NCBI RefSeq assembly: GCF_030700245.1
Contig: NZ_JAUYZI010000010.1
Coordinates: 1 to 64,000 of the forward strand
Length of the DNA: 64,000 nucleotides
Reading direction: 5' to 3'
Source: Methylobacterium amylolyticum
Lineage (GTDB): Bacteria; Pseudomonadota; Alphaproteobacteria; Rhizobiales; Beijerinckiaceae
Below the pieces are notes generated by a model. That model was not told the DNA's origin, ran no database searches, and was given only the letters and a program-made list of their open reading frames with translations. Each line of letters begins with the position of its first letter. The stretch's first letter is position 1. Positions 52,353-60,524 of this stretch are shown here, piece after piece. The position numbers were made by a program, and so were the translations under genes.

Positions 52353-53546
52353 CTATGCAGCACTCCTCGAGACGAGGGTGCCGACATTGCGTGGCTTCAC
52401 GCCGAGGATCTTTGCAGCCCGCGTCGGCGTGATGTTGCCTTCTTCGAGCGTGCGCCTGACAAGCTCCAACAGCGAGGCGCCGATGCGGTGACGCCGAACG
52501 ATGTAATAGTCGGGGGCTCCGTCGGCTTCCCTATCCCGCTCCTTCTGGCGCGCGCGCTCCGTCAGGTATTCCTCTCGAAACGCACCGCTGACCGCTTCCC
52601 AGACCCCGTGGCTCAGCACGCCGATCAGATGGAGGCGATAAGCGACCGCCGGGCGGCTGAGGTTGCGTGTGCTGGCGAACTCGGTGATCGTTCGCTGGAG
52701 ACTCGGCAGATCGACCGCCCCGCTGGACGGAACCGCGAACGTCCGCAGGTCCGCATCCGGCATCAGGATCAGGCCGGCGACCTGATTGCAGAAGCGCTCC
52801 AGATGCCCCTCGGCTCGGCCGCCGCTGATGCCGGATGCGCCGACTGCCAGATGAGCGAGTTCGTGGAGCAGCGTGAACGACCACGCCGACTTCGCATCCT
52901 GATCGTTGATGACGATGAACGGCGCGACTGTGTCGGCGAGGGCGATGCCGCGGAACACGTCGGGGCTGATCGCGCTGTGGTGCGAGCCCAGATTTCCGAT
53001 CAGCAGGACGAACGCGCCCGCCCCCTCGACGATCTGTCGAAGGTACGAGAAGGCCGCCTCGACGCCGCGGGCCGCGCGGAAGCGGTCGAGGCTGAAGCCG
53101 ATGGCCTCGACGAGGAAGGCTGCCGCCCGTTCGGGGGATGTGTCCGCATCGATCGCTGCGATGAACGACGGCGGACGCTCGCCTTCATCCTCTAGGATCG
53201 CGCGAACGCCGGCTTGCCTAGCCCGGACGTCCCGCAGGAGCGCGTCGATGGTCGCGGCGCTCTCCGCCTTCTGGTCCTCCGGCAGCGTCCTGAAATCCTC
53301 ACCGCGCTCGGCGCGGGGCGGCGGGGCGGCGAGGTAGAATGTGAGCAGCGGACGGCGGTAGACCTTCACCATCCGAAGGAGCGTCGGACGGCTCGGCTCC
53401 GCCTCGCCCCGTTCCAGCGCGGCGAGGCGATCCTCCGCCGATCCCCTGACCGTATCCCGGAACCCGACCTTTGGCGCAGCCTGCCGGAGCGAGAGACCTG
53501 CGGCCTCACGCGCCCAGAGCAGCAGTGCTGGGTTGACACGCGCCAT
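52353..53546 (-). CDS. XRE-family regulator with ImmA/IrrE metallopeptidase domain
   Basis: A 397-residue protein. The N-terminal HTH (about 8-65: ALLLWAREAAGLSLRQAA, AALERGEAEPSRPTLLRMVKVY) is followed by an ImmA/IrrE zinc peptidase domain with HELAH at 228-232 and a downstream FCNQVAGLILMP. A C-terminal region with a second HTH-like end (ITPTRAAKILGVKPRNVGTLV) completes it. It should act as the antitoxin/autoregulator of the DUF4411 partner, and the peptidase may trigger release. It is the first gene of the pair and lies beside an IS630 remnant. Confidence 0.85.
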   Translation of the reverse strand: MARVNPALLLWAREAAGLSLRQAAPKVGFRDTVRGSAEDRLAALERGEAEPSRPTLLRMVKVYRRPLLTFYLAAPPPRAERGEDFRTLPEDQKAESAATIDALLRDVRARQAGVRAILEDEGERPPSFIAAIDADTSPERAAAFLVEAIGFSLDRFRAARGVEAAFSYLRQIVEGAGAFVLLIGNLGSHHSAISPDVFRGIALADTVAPFIVINDQDAKSAWSFTLLHELAHLAVGASGISGGRAEGHLERFCNQVAGLILMPDADLRTFAVPSSGAVDLPSLQRTITEFASTRNLSRPAVAYRLHLIGVLSHGVWEAVSGAFREEYLTERARQKERDREADGAPDYYIVRRHRIGASLLELVRRTLEEGNITPTRAAKILGVKPRNVGTLVSRSAA

Positions 53547-53843
53547 CGCCCCTTATGCCCCGACGCCGAGAACGGATAAAGAACCCATCTCAGGCTTGGC
53601 CGTGAGCGTACGCGCTCGGCGTGAACGTGCCCTTGCGCGGGAGACCGGCCGCCAAGGCCTGCGGTCGTCGCTCAGGTTCTCGGGCCACGCTGCCGACGGT
53701 CGGGCTGACGCAGACGCCGGCCCTGTCGTCGTGGACCGCGTGGCGCATCACGATTCCGCTGTCCCCGGAGGCGGGATCGAGGCTCCGGAGACGGGGCCTT
53801 CTTCGTTTCTGCCCCTGTTTCTGCCCCCCCTTGCGCCCCCGCG

Positions 53844-55004
53844 TCAGTCCACGATGAGGTGGGGCACGAACCGCGCCCGGTCGGTGGTGATGCGGCGCGC
53901 CTCCTCGCGCAGGCAGAGGCCGGCGGGCTCGTCGCCGACGACCCAGCTCCCGACCAGGGCGTGCCGCCCGTCGAAGGCGGGCAGTTCCGCGAGCGCCTGC
54001 CGCACGTGGCCCTCGGCGCCGTAGGGGCCCTCGTCGCGCTCCACGAGGACGCCGTCGCGCACGAGCAGGATGTTGGCGCCCTCGCGCGAGTACAGCGGCT
54101 TCTTCACGAACGAGGTGCCGAGCCGCGCCTTGGCCGGGTCGTCCTCGAAATAGGCCGGCAGCAGGTTCGGGTGGCCCGGTGCCATGCGCCAGAGATGCGG
54201 CAGCAGGCCCTTGTTGGACAGCACCGCCTTCCACGGCGGTTCGAGGAAGCGCGTCGGCGAGGGGCCGATCGCCGGGCCGAACGTGTCGGCGAACATCCAT
54301 TCCCAGGGATACAGCTTGAACAGGGCCGCGAGCGGCGCGTCCGCCCCGTCGACGAAGCGGCCGTCCGGCGCCAGCCCGATGCGCTCCACCGGCACGAACG
54401 GCGCCGCGAGGCCGGCCTGCACGGCACAGTCCTGGAGATAGGCCACGGTCCCCCGGTCCTCCGGCGCGTCGGGGAAGCAGGCGAAGGCCAGCGTGTCCCC
54501 GAGGTCCAGCTCCGCGAGCCGCGCGATCAGCCGCTCGTGCAGGGCGTTGAACTGGTCGGCCCCCGCCGGCAGCCGCCCGGCGGCGAGGCCGTCCTCCAGC
54601 CACAGCCACTGGAACACCGCGCTCTCGTACAGGGCGGTCGGCGTGTCGGCGTTGTACTCGAGGAGCTTGGCCGGTCCGGTCCCGCCGTAGCAGAGGTCGA
54701 GCCGCCCGTAGAGGGAGGGGTCGCGCCGCCGGAAGCTCGCGGCGACCGCGTCCCAGGCGTGCTCGGGGATCGCGAGGGAGGCCAGGATCGCCTCGTCGCG
54801 CACCGCCTGCGCGGCGAAGGCGAGGCAGAGGGCGTGCAGCTCGCGGGTCGGCGCCTCGATCCCGTCCTCGATCTCGGCCAGGGTGAAGGCGTAGTAGGCG
54901 CTCTCGTCCCAGTAGGGCCCGTCCGGGAAGGTGTGGAAGCTGAAGCCGGCCTCGGCCGCGCGCGCCCGCCAGTCGGGACGCTCCGGGATCGCGACCCGGC
55001 GCAT
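53844..55004 (-). CDS. Glutathionylspermidine synthase-like ATP-grasp protein (YgiC-like)
   Basis: A 386-residue protein of the GSP_synth family: ERPDWRARAAEAGFSFHTFPDGPYWDE at the start, AKLLEYNADTPTALYESAVFQW, LYPWEWMFAD and FVKKPLYSREGANI are family blocks. It lacks the amidase domain of true glutathionylspermidine synthase, so it is the YgiC/YjfC type: ATP-dependent peptide-bond formation with an unknown acceptor. Its ATG overlaps the YgiB-like gene stop by one base. Confidence 0.9.
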   Translation of the reverse strand: MRRVAIPERPDWRARAAEAGFSFHTFPDGPYWDESAYYAFTLAEIEDGIEAPTRELHALCLAFAAQAVRDEAILASLAIPEHAWDAVAASFRRRDPSLYGRLDLCYGGTGPAKLLEYNADTPTALYESAVFQWLWLEDGLAAGRLPAGADQFNALHERLIARLAELDLGDTLAFACFPDAPEDRGTVAYLQDCAVQAGLAAPFVPVERIGLAPDGRFVDGADAPLAALFKLYPWEWMFADTFGPAIGPSPTRFLEPPWKAVLSNKGLLPHLWRMAPGHPNLLPAYFEDDPAKARLGTSFVKKPLYSREGANILLVRDGVLVERDEGPYGAEGHVRQALAELPAFDGRHALVGSWVVGDEPAGLCLREEARRITTDRARFVPHLIVD

Positions 55005-55666
55005 CAGCCGCCCCCGGAACCGCCGGACCGCCCGCCCCCGGAGGAGAAGGCCCGCCCGGTGCCGCCGAAGCCGCCGCGGGCGACCGCGTGCGGCGTCCCC
55101 GCGCTCGCAGTCGTGCGCGCGACGGCGGAGGAGACGCGGGTGACCGAGCCGCCGCGCGCCGCGTAGACGCGCCCGCCGGAAGACGTGCAGTAGCCGCCGG
55201 ATCCGCCCCCCGACCCGGCGGCGGCCTGCTGCTCCTCCGGCGCGTGCCGGTACAGGGGCTGGGCGGGCAGGCCCTGCGCCGCGGTGCGGCCGATCATGTA
55301 GCCCGCCATCAGCGGCACGAACGCGGACCCGTCGCCGGGCGACCCGTCCGCGAGCCGCGTGCAGCCGCCCGGGCCGTGGTGGCGCTCGCACGCCGCGTCG
55401 GTCGGGTAGCGCGGCGCGTCCGCCGCGTAGCGGTCGAGGGCGGCGCGGTACTCGGCGGCGCACTCCCCGGCGGGCCGCAGCCCCTGCGCGATGCAGGCGC
55501 CCTCGGTGTCGTAGACCAGCGCGTCCTCCTCGCGCTGGGACTCGTCCAGGTGCCCGAGGGCGAGCGCCGCGGCCCCGGCGCCGACGAGCAGCACCAGGGA
55601 GACGGTGGCCGAGCGCTTGCTGAGCGGCGCTCCGGGCGCCCGGCCCGCGGGTGAGGACGGCGGCAT
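55004..55666 (-). CDS. DUF1190 (YgiB-like) protein
   Basis: A 220-residue protein with one N-terminal membrane or signal segment (about 19-40: ATVSLVLLVGAGAAALALG). The DUF1190 core carries conserved cysteines in EGACIAQG, GECAAEY, DAACERHHGPGGCTR, then a Gly/Ser-rich C-terminus ending in glycines. YgiB is coupled with YgiC in enterobacteria. The cysteines and anchoring suggest an envelope protein that may be the substrate or partner of the YgiC-like ligase (inference). Confidence 0.85.
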   Translation of the reverse strand: MPPSSPAGRAPGAPLSKRSATVSLVLLVGAGAAALALGHLDESQREEDALVYDTEGACIAQGLRPAGECAAEYRAALDRYAADAPRYPTDAACERHHGPGGCTRLADGSPGDGSAFVPLMAGYMIGRTAAQGLPAQPLYRHAPEEQQAAAGSGGGSGGYCTSSGGRVYAARGGSVTRVSSAVARTTASAGTPHAVARGGFGGTGRAFSSGGGRSGGSGGG

Positions 55667-55675
55667 CGGCGCGCC

Positions 55676-56074
55676 TCAGTAGGTCATGGAGGCGGCGTTC
55701 ACGATGCCGACCGTGAAGGACGCCGCGCCGAGGAGCACCGCCGAGGCCATCCGCCCCTCCTCGATGCGCCGGGAGAGATCCGGCACGGCGAGCCGGACGA
55801 GCCAGTAGACCAGGATCTGCACCACCAGGGCGATCAGCCCCCAGACCACGCAATCGAGGAGCGACTGCGCGTTGAAGATCGCCACCGCCAGCGGCATCGC
55901 GAACCCGACGAGGCTGAAGCCCAGCGCCACCGCCGCCGCGGTCACGTCGCGCCGGATCAGGGCGAGCTCGTCGTGGGCGGTGGCGAGGGTGTAGATCACG
56001 AGGTAGAGCGCCATCAGCGCCAGGGCGGTGGCGAGGTAGAGCAGGAAATCGGGCAGTCCCGAGATCGAACTCAC
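55676..56074 (-). CDS. DUF350 membrane protein
   Basis: A 132-residue protein with four membrane helices forming two DUF350 repeats: FLLYLATALALMALYLVIYTLAT, then TAAAVALGFSLVGFAMPLAVAIF, and the same order again. It is the first gene of the DUF350-YgiB-YgiC set, 9 bases before the YgiB-like gene. DUF350 proteins accompany GSP_synth-like enzymes widely (YjfL-YjfC in E. coli); function unknown. Confidence 0.88.
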   Translation of the reverse strand: MSSISGLPDFLLYLATALALMALYLVIYTLATAHDELALIRRDVTAAAVALGFSLVGFAMPLAVAIFNAQSLLDCVVWGLIALVVQILVYWLVRLAVPDLSRRIEEGRMASAVLLGAASFTVGIVNAASMTY

Positions 56075-56486
56075 GGCGTCGGCTCCCCCCGGGGCCGGCG
56101 GCGCGGCCGTGACACGTCGATCAGTCCGCGCGCGAAGCCAGTCGAGACGCGCATCCCACCGGTCGATCGGACCGATTCGGCGCGCCGCGATAACATGAGC
56201 GCCGGCGGCAACACAACAGGACAGGGCATCGGCACGATCTCATCATCCGGCTCATCGTTTCGGTTGCGCACCATCGACCTATAACACTTTAAATGTAGAG
56301 TTCTCGACCGGACGACGATCTCGAAAAATCTGACGGCCACGCTTGCCCGGTCGGGCGGAGTGTGCAGAGTGTCGCGCCTCACGGGCGCCGATCCCGCGCC
56401 GTATCCCTCGCCCCGGCGCGCGCGCCGGACCGACGCCCCCGCCCGCGGCGGGGCCCCCGAGCCCGACGGATCCGACCCGCCAGCGC
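56075..56486. other. Divergent intergenic region DUF350 operon / SWIM cluster
   Basis: About 410 bases without a supported gene. The centre (56270-56300, around tataacactttaaatgtag) is strikingly AT rich for this genome and is the likely promoter zone for one or both operons. The 56340-56486 part is GC rich leader. No convincing inverted repeat was seen. Confidence 0.55.
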
Positions 56487-57839
56487 ATGAGCCTGACCGC
56501 CGAGCAGATCCTCGCCCTCGCGCCCGACGCGTCGAGCCGCAAGGCCGGCCAGGAGCAGGCGAAGCGCCCGAAATGGAGCGGTCTCGGCCGGGCGGGGGAC
56601 CTCGTGTTCGGCGAGATCAAGGGCAGCGGCGCGAGCCCCTACCGCACCGTGGCCGACCTGTCGGGTCCGGCCGCGACCTGCACCTGCCCGAGCCGCAAGC
56701 TCCCCTGCAAGCACGCGCTCGGGCTGATGCTCGTCGCGGCCGCGGAGGCGCTCCCCGAGACCGCGCCGCCGGACTGGGCCGCGGCCTGGGCGCAAGGACG
56801 CGAGGCCCGGCGCGAGACCCGCGCCGCCGAGCCGGACCGCCCCGCGGACGCGGCGGCCCGGGCCAAGCGGCAGCGGGCGCGCGCGGTCCGCGTCGCCGGG
56901 GCGCTGGACGAGATCGACCTCTGGCTCTCAGACCTGATGCGCCGGGGCCTCGCCGCGGCCCGCGCCGAGCCCTACGCCGCGTTCGACCGGGTGGCCGGCC
57001 GCCTCGTGGACGGGCAGGTCCCCGGCCTCGCCCGGCGGGTGCGGGCGCTGCCGGGGCTCGCCGCGGCGGCCCCCGCGCCGGGCGCGCCGCGGCCGGAGGC
57101 GGCGCTGGCGCTGGCGGTGGCCCGCATCGCGCTCCTCGTGCGCGCGGCGCGGCGGCGCGCGCTGCTGACGCCCGGCCAGGCCGCGGGGGTGAACGCGGCC
57201 CTGGGCCTTCCCGTCTCCGCCGAGACCCTGGCGGCGCAGCCCGGCGTCGCGGACGACTGGGCGGTCCTCGCCCACACCGCCGAGGAGGAGGACCGGCTCC
57301 TCGCCCGCTCCGTCTGGCTCGCCGGGCGGCGCACCGGCACGCTGGCGCAGGTGATCGATTTCGGCCCGCCCGGCGCGCCGCTGCCCCCCGTCCCGGCCCC
57401 CGGCCAGGATTTCGCGGGGGTCCTCGCCTTCCATCCCGGCGATCCCCCGCTGCGGGCCGCGTTCCGGGAGGGGCGGGCCGGCCCCGCCGCTTCCGCCGCG
57501 CTGCCGGGGGCGGGCACGGTCGCCGCCGCCCGCGACGCCTTCGCGGCAGTCCTTGCGCGGGCGCCCTGGACGGAGCGCTGGCCGGTCGCGCTGGCCGGCG
57601 CCCGCCTCGGTCGGCTCGCCGACGGCTCGGCCTTCGCCGCGGGCGATGCCACGGGCTGCCTGCCCCTGCGCGCGGGCCCGCACCTGCCGGCCCTGCTCGC
57701 CGTCGCGGCGGGGCGGCCGGCGGACCTGTTCGGCCTGTTCGACGGGACCGGGCTCGCGCCCCTCGCGCTCTCGGCGGACGGGCACCTCTACGCGGTGCCG
57801 CCCCACGAGGCGCGGCCGGTCGTGGTCCGGGCGGCCTGA
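56487..57839 (+). CDS. SWIM zinc-finger protein of a MoxR/VWA cluster
   Basis: A 450-residue cytosolic protein. The SWIM zinc finger is at 65-76: Cys65-x-Cys67, then Cys74-x-His76 (CTCPSRKLPCKH), preceded by PKWSGLGRAGDLVFGEIKGSGASPYRT. SWIM domains bind DNA or proteins. The remaining 370 residues are alanine/arginine-rich helical with no recognised enzyme motif. The ATG at 56487 begins the conserved SLTAEQILALAPD. Its stop overlaps the next start by one base (TGATG). It leads a five-gene operon. Confidence 0.87.
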   Translation: MSLTAEQILALAPDASSRKAGQEQAKRPKWSGLGRAGDLVFGEIKGSGASPYRTVADLSGPAATCTCPSRKLPCKHALGLMLVAAAEALPETAPPDWAAAWAQGREARRETRAAEPDRPADAAARAKRQRARAVRVAGALDEIDLWLSDLMRRGLAAARAEPYAAFDRVAGRLVDGQVPGLARRVRALPGLAAAAPAPGAPRPEAALALAVARIALLVRAARRRALLTPGQAAGVNAALGLPVSAETLAAQPGVADDWAVLAHTAEEEDRLLARSVWLAGRRTGTLAQVIDFGPPGAPLPPVPAPGQDFAGVLAFHPGDPPLRAAFREGRAGPAASAALPGAGTVAAARDAFAAVLARAPWTERWPVALAGARLGRLADGSAFAAGDATGCLPLRAGPHLPALLAVAAGRPADLFGLFDGTGLAPLALSADGHLYAVPPHEARPVVVRAA

Positions 57840-59407
57840 TGGCGGCCGCGCCCGCACCGGCGGCGGACTGGGACGCGACGCTCGCCGCGGCGCTGCTCGG
57901 CGCCGACCGCGCCCCGCGGGCGGGCCCGCCGCTGCCGGGCGTCGCCCCGGTCGAGGGGCCGGGCGGCGCGCTCCTCGCGCGCGTGGCCGCCCAGGGGCTC
58001 CTGCATCTCGCCGGCGCCGGCCTCGCGCCCGAGGCGATGATCCCGGCGCCCGAGCGCCCCCCGGCCGGCCCGGAATGCCCGCCGGCGGCCGCGCGGCGGC
58101 TGCACGCGCTCATCGGCGCCGGCGCCCCCGCCGAAGGGCGGCGCCGGGAGTGGTTCGCGCTCGCGGCGGCGGCCGGTCTGCGCGCGCCGTCCTGGCTGCT
58201 CGCCGAGCTGGCGGCCCTGCGCGGCGCCGACGCCGCCCCGGTCCGCGCGGTCGCCGGCCCGGAACTCGACTGGCTCGCCCGCGCCTGCGGCGATACGAGC
58301 GCGGGCGAGGATGCGGGTGAAGCCCCCGAGGCGGAGGACGGCGCCGCTGCGCGCCTCGCCGCCCTCGTCGCGCTCCGCGCCCGCGACCCGGACGGTGCCC
58401 GGGAGGCCCTGGCGGCGGGCTTCCGGGGGGAGAAGGCCAAGCTGCGCGCCGCCCTCCTGCCGGTCCTGGAAGCCGGGCTCGGCCCGGCCGACGAGCCTTT
58501 CCTCGAAGCCTGCCTCGACGACCGCGCCGGGGACGTGCGCGCCTGCGCGCAACGGCTGCTGACGCGCCTGCCGGGCTCGCGGCTCGCCGACCGCATGGCC
58601 GCCCGCGCCCGGGCCGCGCTCGCGATCGAGAGCCGGCGCCACCTCCTCGTGCGCACGAAGCACGCGCTGGTCGTCACCCTGCCCGAGGAATCGCCCGAGC
58701 TCGCCCGCGACGGGGTGGCGCCGCGCCCCTACGAGCGCGACGCGACCGGCCGGCGGGCCGCGATGCTGCGCGACATCCTCGAAGCCGCGCCGCTGCGCGC
58801 CTTCGCCGACCACCCGCCGCGGCTCTGGATCGAGCTGGCCCTGTGCAGCGCGTGGCCGATCCCGCTGTTCGAGGGCTTCTACCGCTGCGTGCGCGGCGAG
58901 GCCGACCCCGAATGGATCCGCGCCCTGGTCGCGGTGCTCGGCGAGGCCTGTGACGGCCGGCTGGCGGGCGCGTCCCGCCTCGACGCGCTGCCCGAGATGC
59001 GGGCGCGCTGCCTCGCGCTGCTGCCCGCGGCGGATTGGGAGGCGGCGGTGACGGAGCTGTTCGGGCGGCGCCTGGACGCCCTGATCCCGATCCTCGCCCG
59101 GCCCCCGCCGCAGCTCTCCGAGACCTTCACGGACGCCCTCCTGCGCTGGCTCGCCCTCGTCACCCGGGGCTCGGAGGAGCTGCGCGGCCGGCTCGGGCGG
59201 GAATGGTGCGTCGAGCGCCTGGGCGAGGCCGCCGCGCCGACCGGGCGGGCGGCCGCCGCGGCCGCGGCGATCCGCGGCGCGCTGCCGGAGGGCGGCGAGC
59301 CCCTGCGCGGCCAGATCGCGCGCATGGCCGAGACCCTGGAGCTGCGCGCCGCGATGCGGCGCGAGTTCGGCGACCCGAACGGGAATGGGAGCACCCCCGG
59401 GACATGA
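57839..59407 (+). CDS. DUF5691 protein
   Basis: A 522-residue cytosolic protein of the DUF5691 type, almost entirely helical with HEAT-like paired helices (for example ALVALRARDPDGAREALAAGF, then ACLDDRAGDVRACAQRLLTRLPGSRLADRM). No catalytic motif is visible, so a scaffold or adaptor role is plausible. It overlaps the SWIM gene by one base and the MoxR gene by four (ATGA). Confidence 0.82.
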   Translation: MAAAPAPAADWDATLAAALLGADRAPRAGPPLPGVAPVEGPGGALLARVAAQGLLHLAGAGLAPEAMIPAPERPPAGPECPPAAARRLHALIGAGAPAEGRRREWFALAAAAGLRAPSWLLAELAALRGADAAPVRAVAGPELDWLARACGDTSAGEDAGEAPEAEDGAAARLAALVALRARDPDGAREALAAGFRGEKAKLRAALLPVLEAGLGPADEPFLEACLDDRAGDVRACAQRLLTRLPGSRLADRMAARARAALAIESRRHLLVRTKHALVVTLPEESPELARDGVAPRPYERDATGRRAAMLRDILEAAPLRAFADHPPRLWIELALCSAWPIPLFEGFYRCVRGEADPEWIRALVAVLGEACDGRLAGASRLDALPEMRARCLALLPAADWEAAVTELFGRRLDALIPILARPPPQLSETFTDALLRWLALVTRGSEELRGRLGREWCVERLGEAAAPTGRAAAAAAAIRGALPEGGEPLRGQIARMAETLELRAAMRREFGDPNGNGSTPGT

Positions 59408-60513
59408 CGCAGACGACGACGCAAGGGAACGGCGGCGGGGCGCGGCTGCGCCGGGCCGCCGAGGACGCCTTCGCCGAGGAGATCGCGGCGCTCCGGAGCG
59501 CAGACGAGAGGCCCCGCCCGCCGAACTGGCTGCTCTCGCCCCAGGCGGTCGTCACCTACCTGCTCGGCGGGCGCCTCCCGTCCGGCTTCGAGATCACGCC
59601 GAAGTACATCGGCGACCGGCGCCTGATGGAGGTCGCGGTGGCGACCCTGGCCACCGACCGGGCGCTGCTGCTGCTCGGCGTGCCCGGCACGGCCAAGAGC
59701 TGGGTCAGCGAGCACCTCGCGGCGGCGATCTGCGGCACCTCCCGGCTGATCGTCCAGGGCACCGCGGGCACGAGCGAGGAGGCGATCCGCTACGGCTGGA
59801 ACTACGCCCTGCTGCTCGCCAAGGGCCCGAGCCGCGAGGCGGTGGTGGCCTCCCCCATCCTGCGCGCCATGGACGAGGGCCTGATCGCCCGCGTCGAGGA
59901 GCTGACCCGCATCCCCTCGGAGACGCAGGACAGCTTCATCACCGTGCTCTCCGAGAAGACCCTGCCGATCCCCGAACTCAACGCGGAGGTGGCCGCGGCC
60001 AAGGGCTTCAACCTGATCGCCACGGCCAACAACCGCGACCGCGGGGTGAACGAGCTGTCGAGCGCGCTCAAGCGCCGCTTCAACACGGTGGTGCTGCCGC
60101 CCCCCGCCACGATCGAGGCGGAGGTCGCCATCGTCGAGACCCGGGTCGCCGCCCTCGGCCGCGCCTTCGAGATCCCGGCCGAGCCGCCGGGCGCCGACGA
60201 GATCCGGCGCGTCGTCACGATCTTCCGCGAGTTGCGCGCGGGCGTCACCGCGGACGGCAAGTCCAAGGTGAAGCAGCCCTCCGGCACCCTCTCGACGGCG
60301 GAGGCGATCAGCGTGGTGGGCAACGGCCTCGCGCTCGCCGCCCATTTCGGCGACGGCCGCCTCTCGGCGGCGGACCTCGTCGCGGGGCTCTCGGGCGCGG
60401 TGGTGAAGGACCCGGTGCAGGACGCGATCGTCTGGCGCGAGTACCTGGAGACCGTGGTCAAGGAGCGCGAGGGCTGGCGCGACCTCTACCGCGCCGCCCG
60501 CGAGAGCGCCTGA
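59404..60513 (+). CDS. MoxR-family AAA+ ATPase
   Basis: A 369-residue AAA+ ATPase. Walker A is LGVPGTAKSW (91-100), the Walker B-like GLIARVEELTRIP lies near 159-171, sensor-1 is in LIATANNRDRG (205-214) and the arginine-finger region LKRRF (222-226). The insertion GTAGTSEEAIRYGWNYALLLAKGPS is typical of the MoxR variants that accompany DUF5682 and VWA genes. MoxR ATPases act as chaperones that activate or insert cofactors with a VWA partner; here the VWA gene is two genes downstream. Confidence 0.92.
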   Translation: MTQTTTQGNGGGARLRRAAEDAFAEEIAALRSADERPRPPNWLLSPQAVVTYLLGGRLPSGFEITPKYIGDRRLMEVAVATLATDRALLLLGVPGTAKSWVSEHLAAAICGTSRLIVQGTAGTSEEAIRYGWNYALLLAKGPSREAVVASPILRAMDEGLIARVEELTRIPSETQDSFITVLSEKTLPIPELNAEVAAAKGFNLIATANNRDRGVNELSSALKRRFNTVVLPPPATIEAEVAIVETRVAALGRAFEIPAEPPGADEIRRVVTIFRELRAGVTADGKSKVKQPSGTLSTAEAISVVGNGLALAAHFGDGRLSAADLVAGLSGAVVKDPVQDAIVWREYLETVVKEREGWRDLYRAARESA

Positions 60514-60524
60514 CCCCGCGCGCG

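Noticed and set aside
53547..53843. Gap between the XRE-ImmA gene and the YgiC-like gene
   Set aside because: Read on both strands; I see no gene, repeat or clear regulatory site in it.
56071..56382. 103-codon minus-strand frame upstream of the DUF350 gene
   Set aside because: Covers an AT-rich promoter-like region, has Arg/Pro-rich translation and no homology that I recognise.
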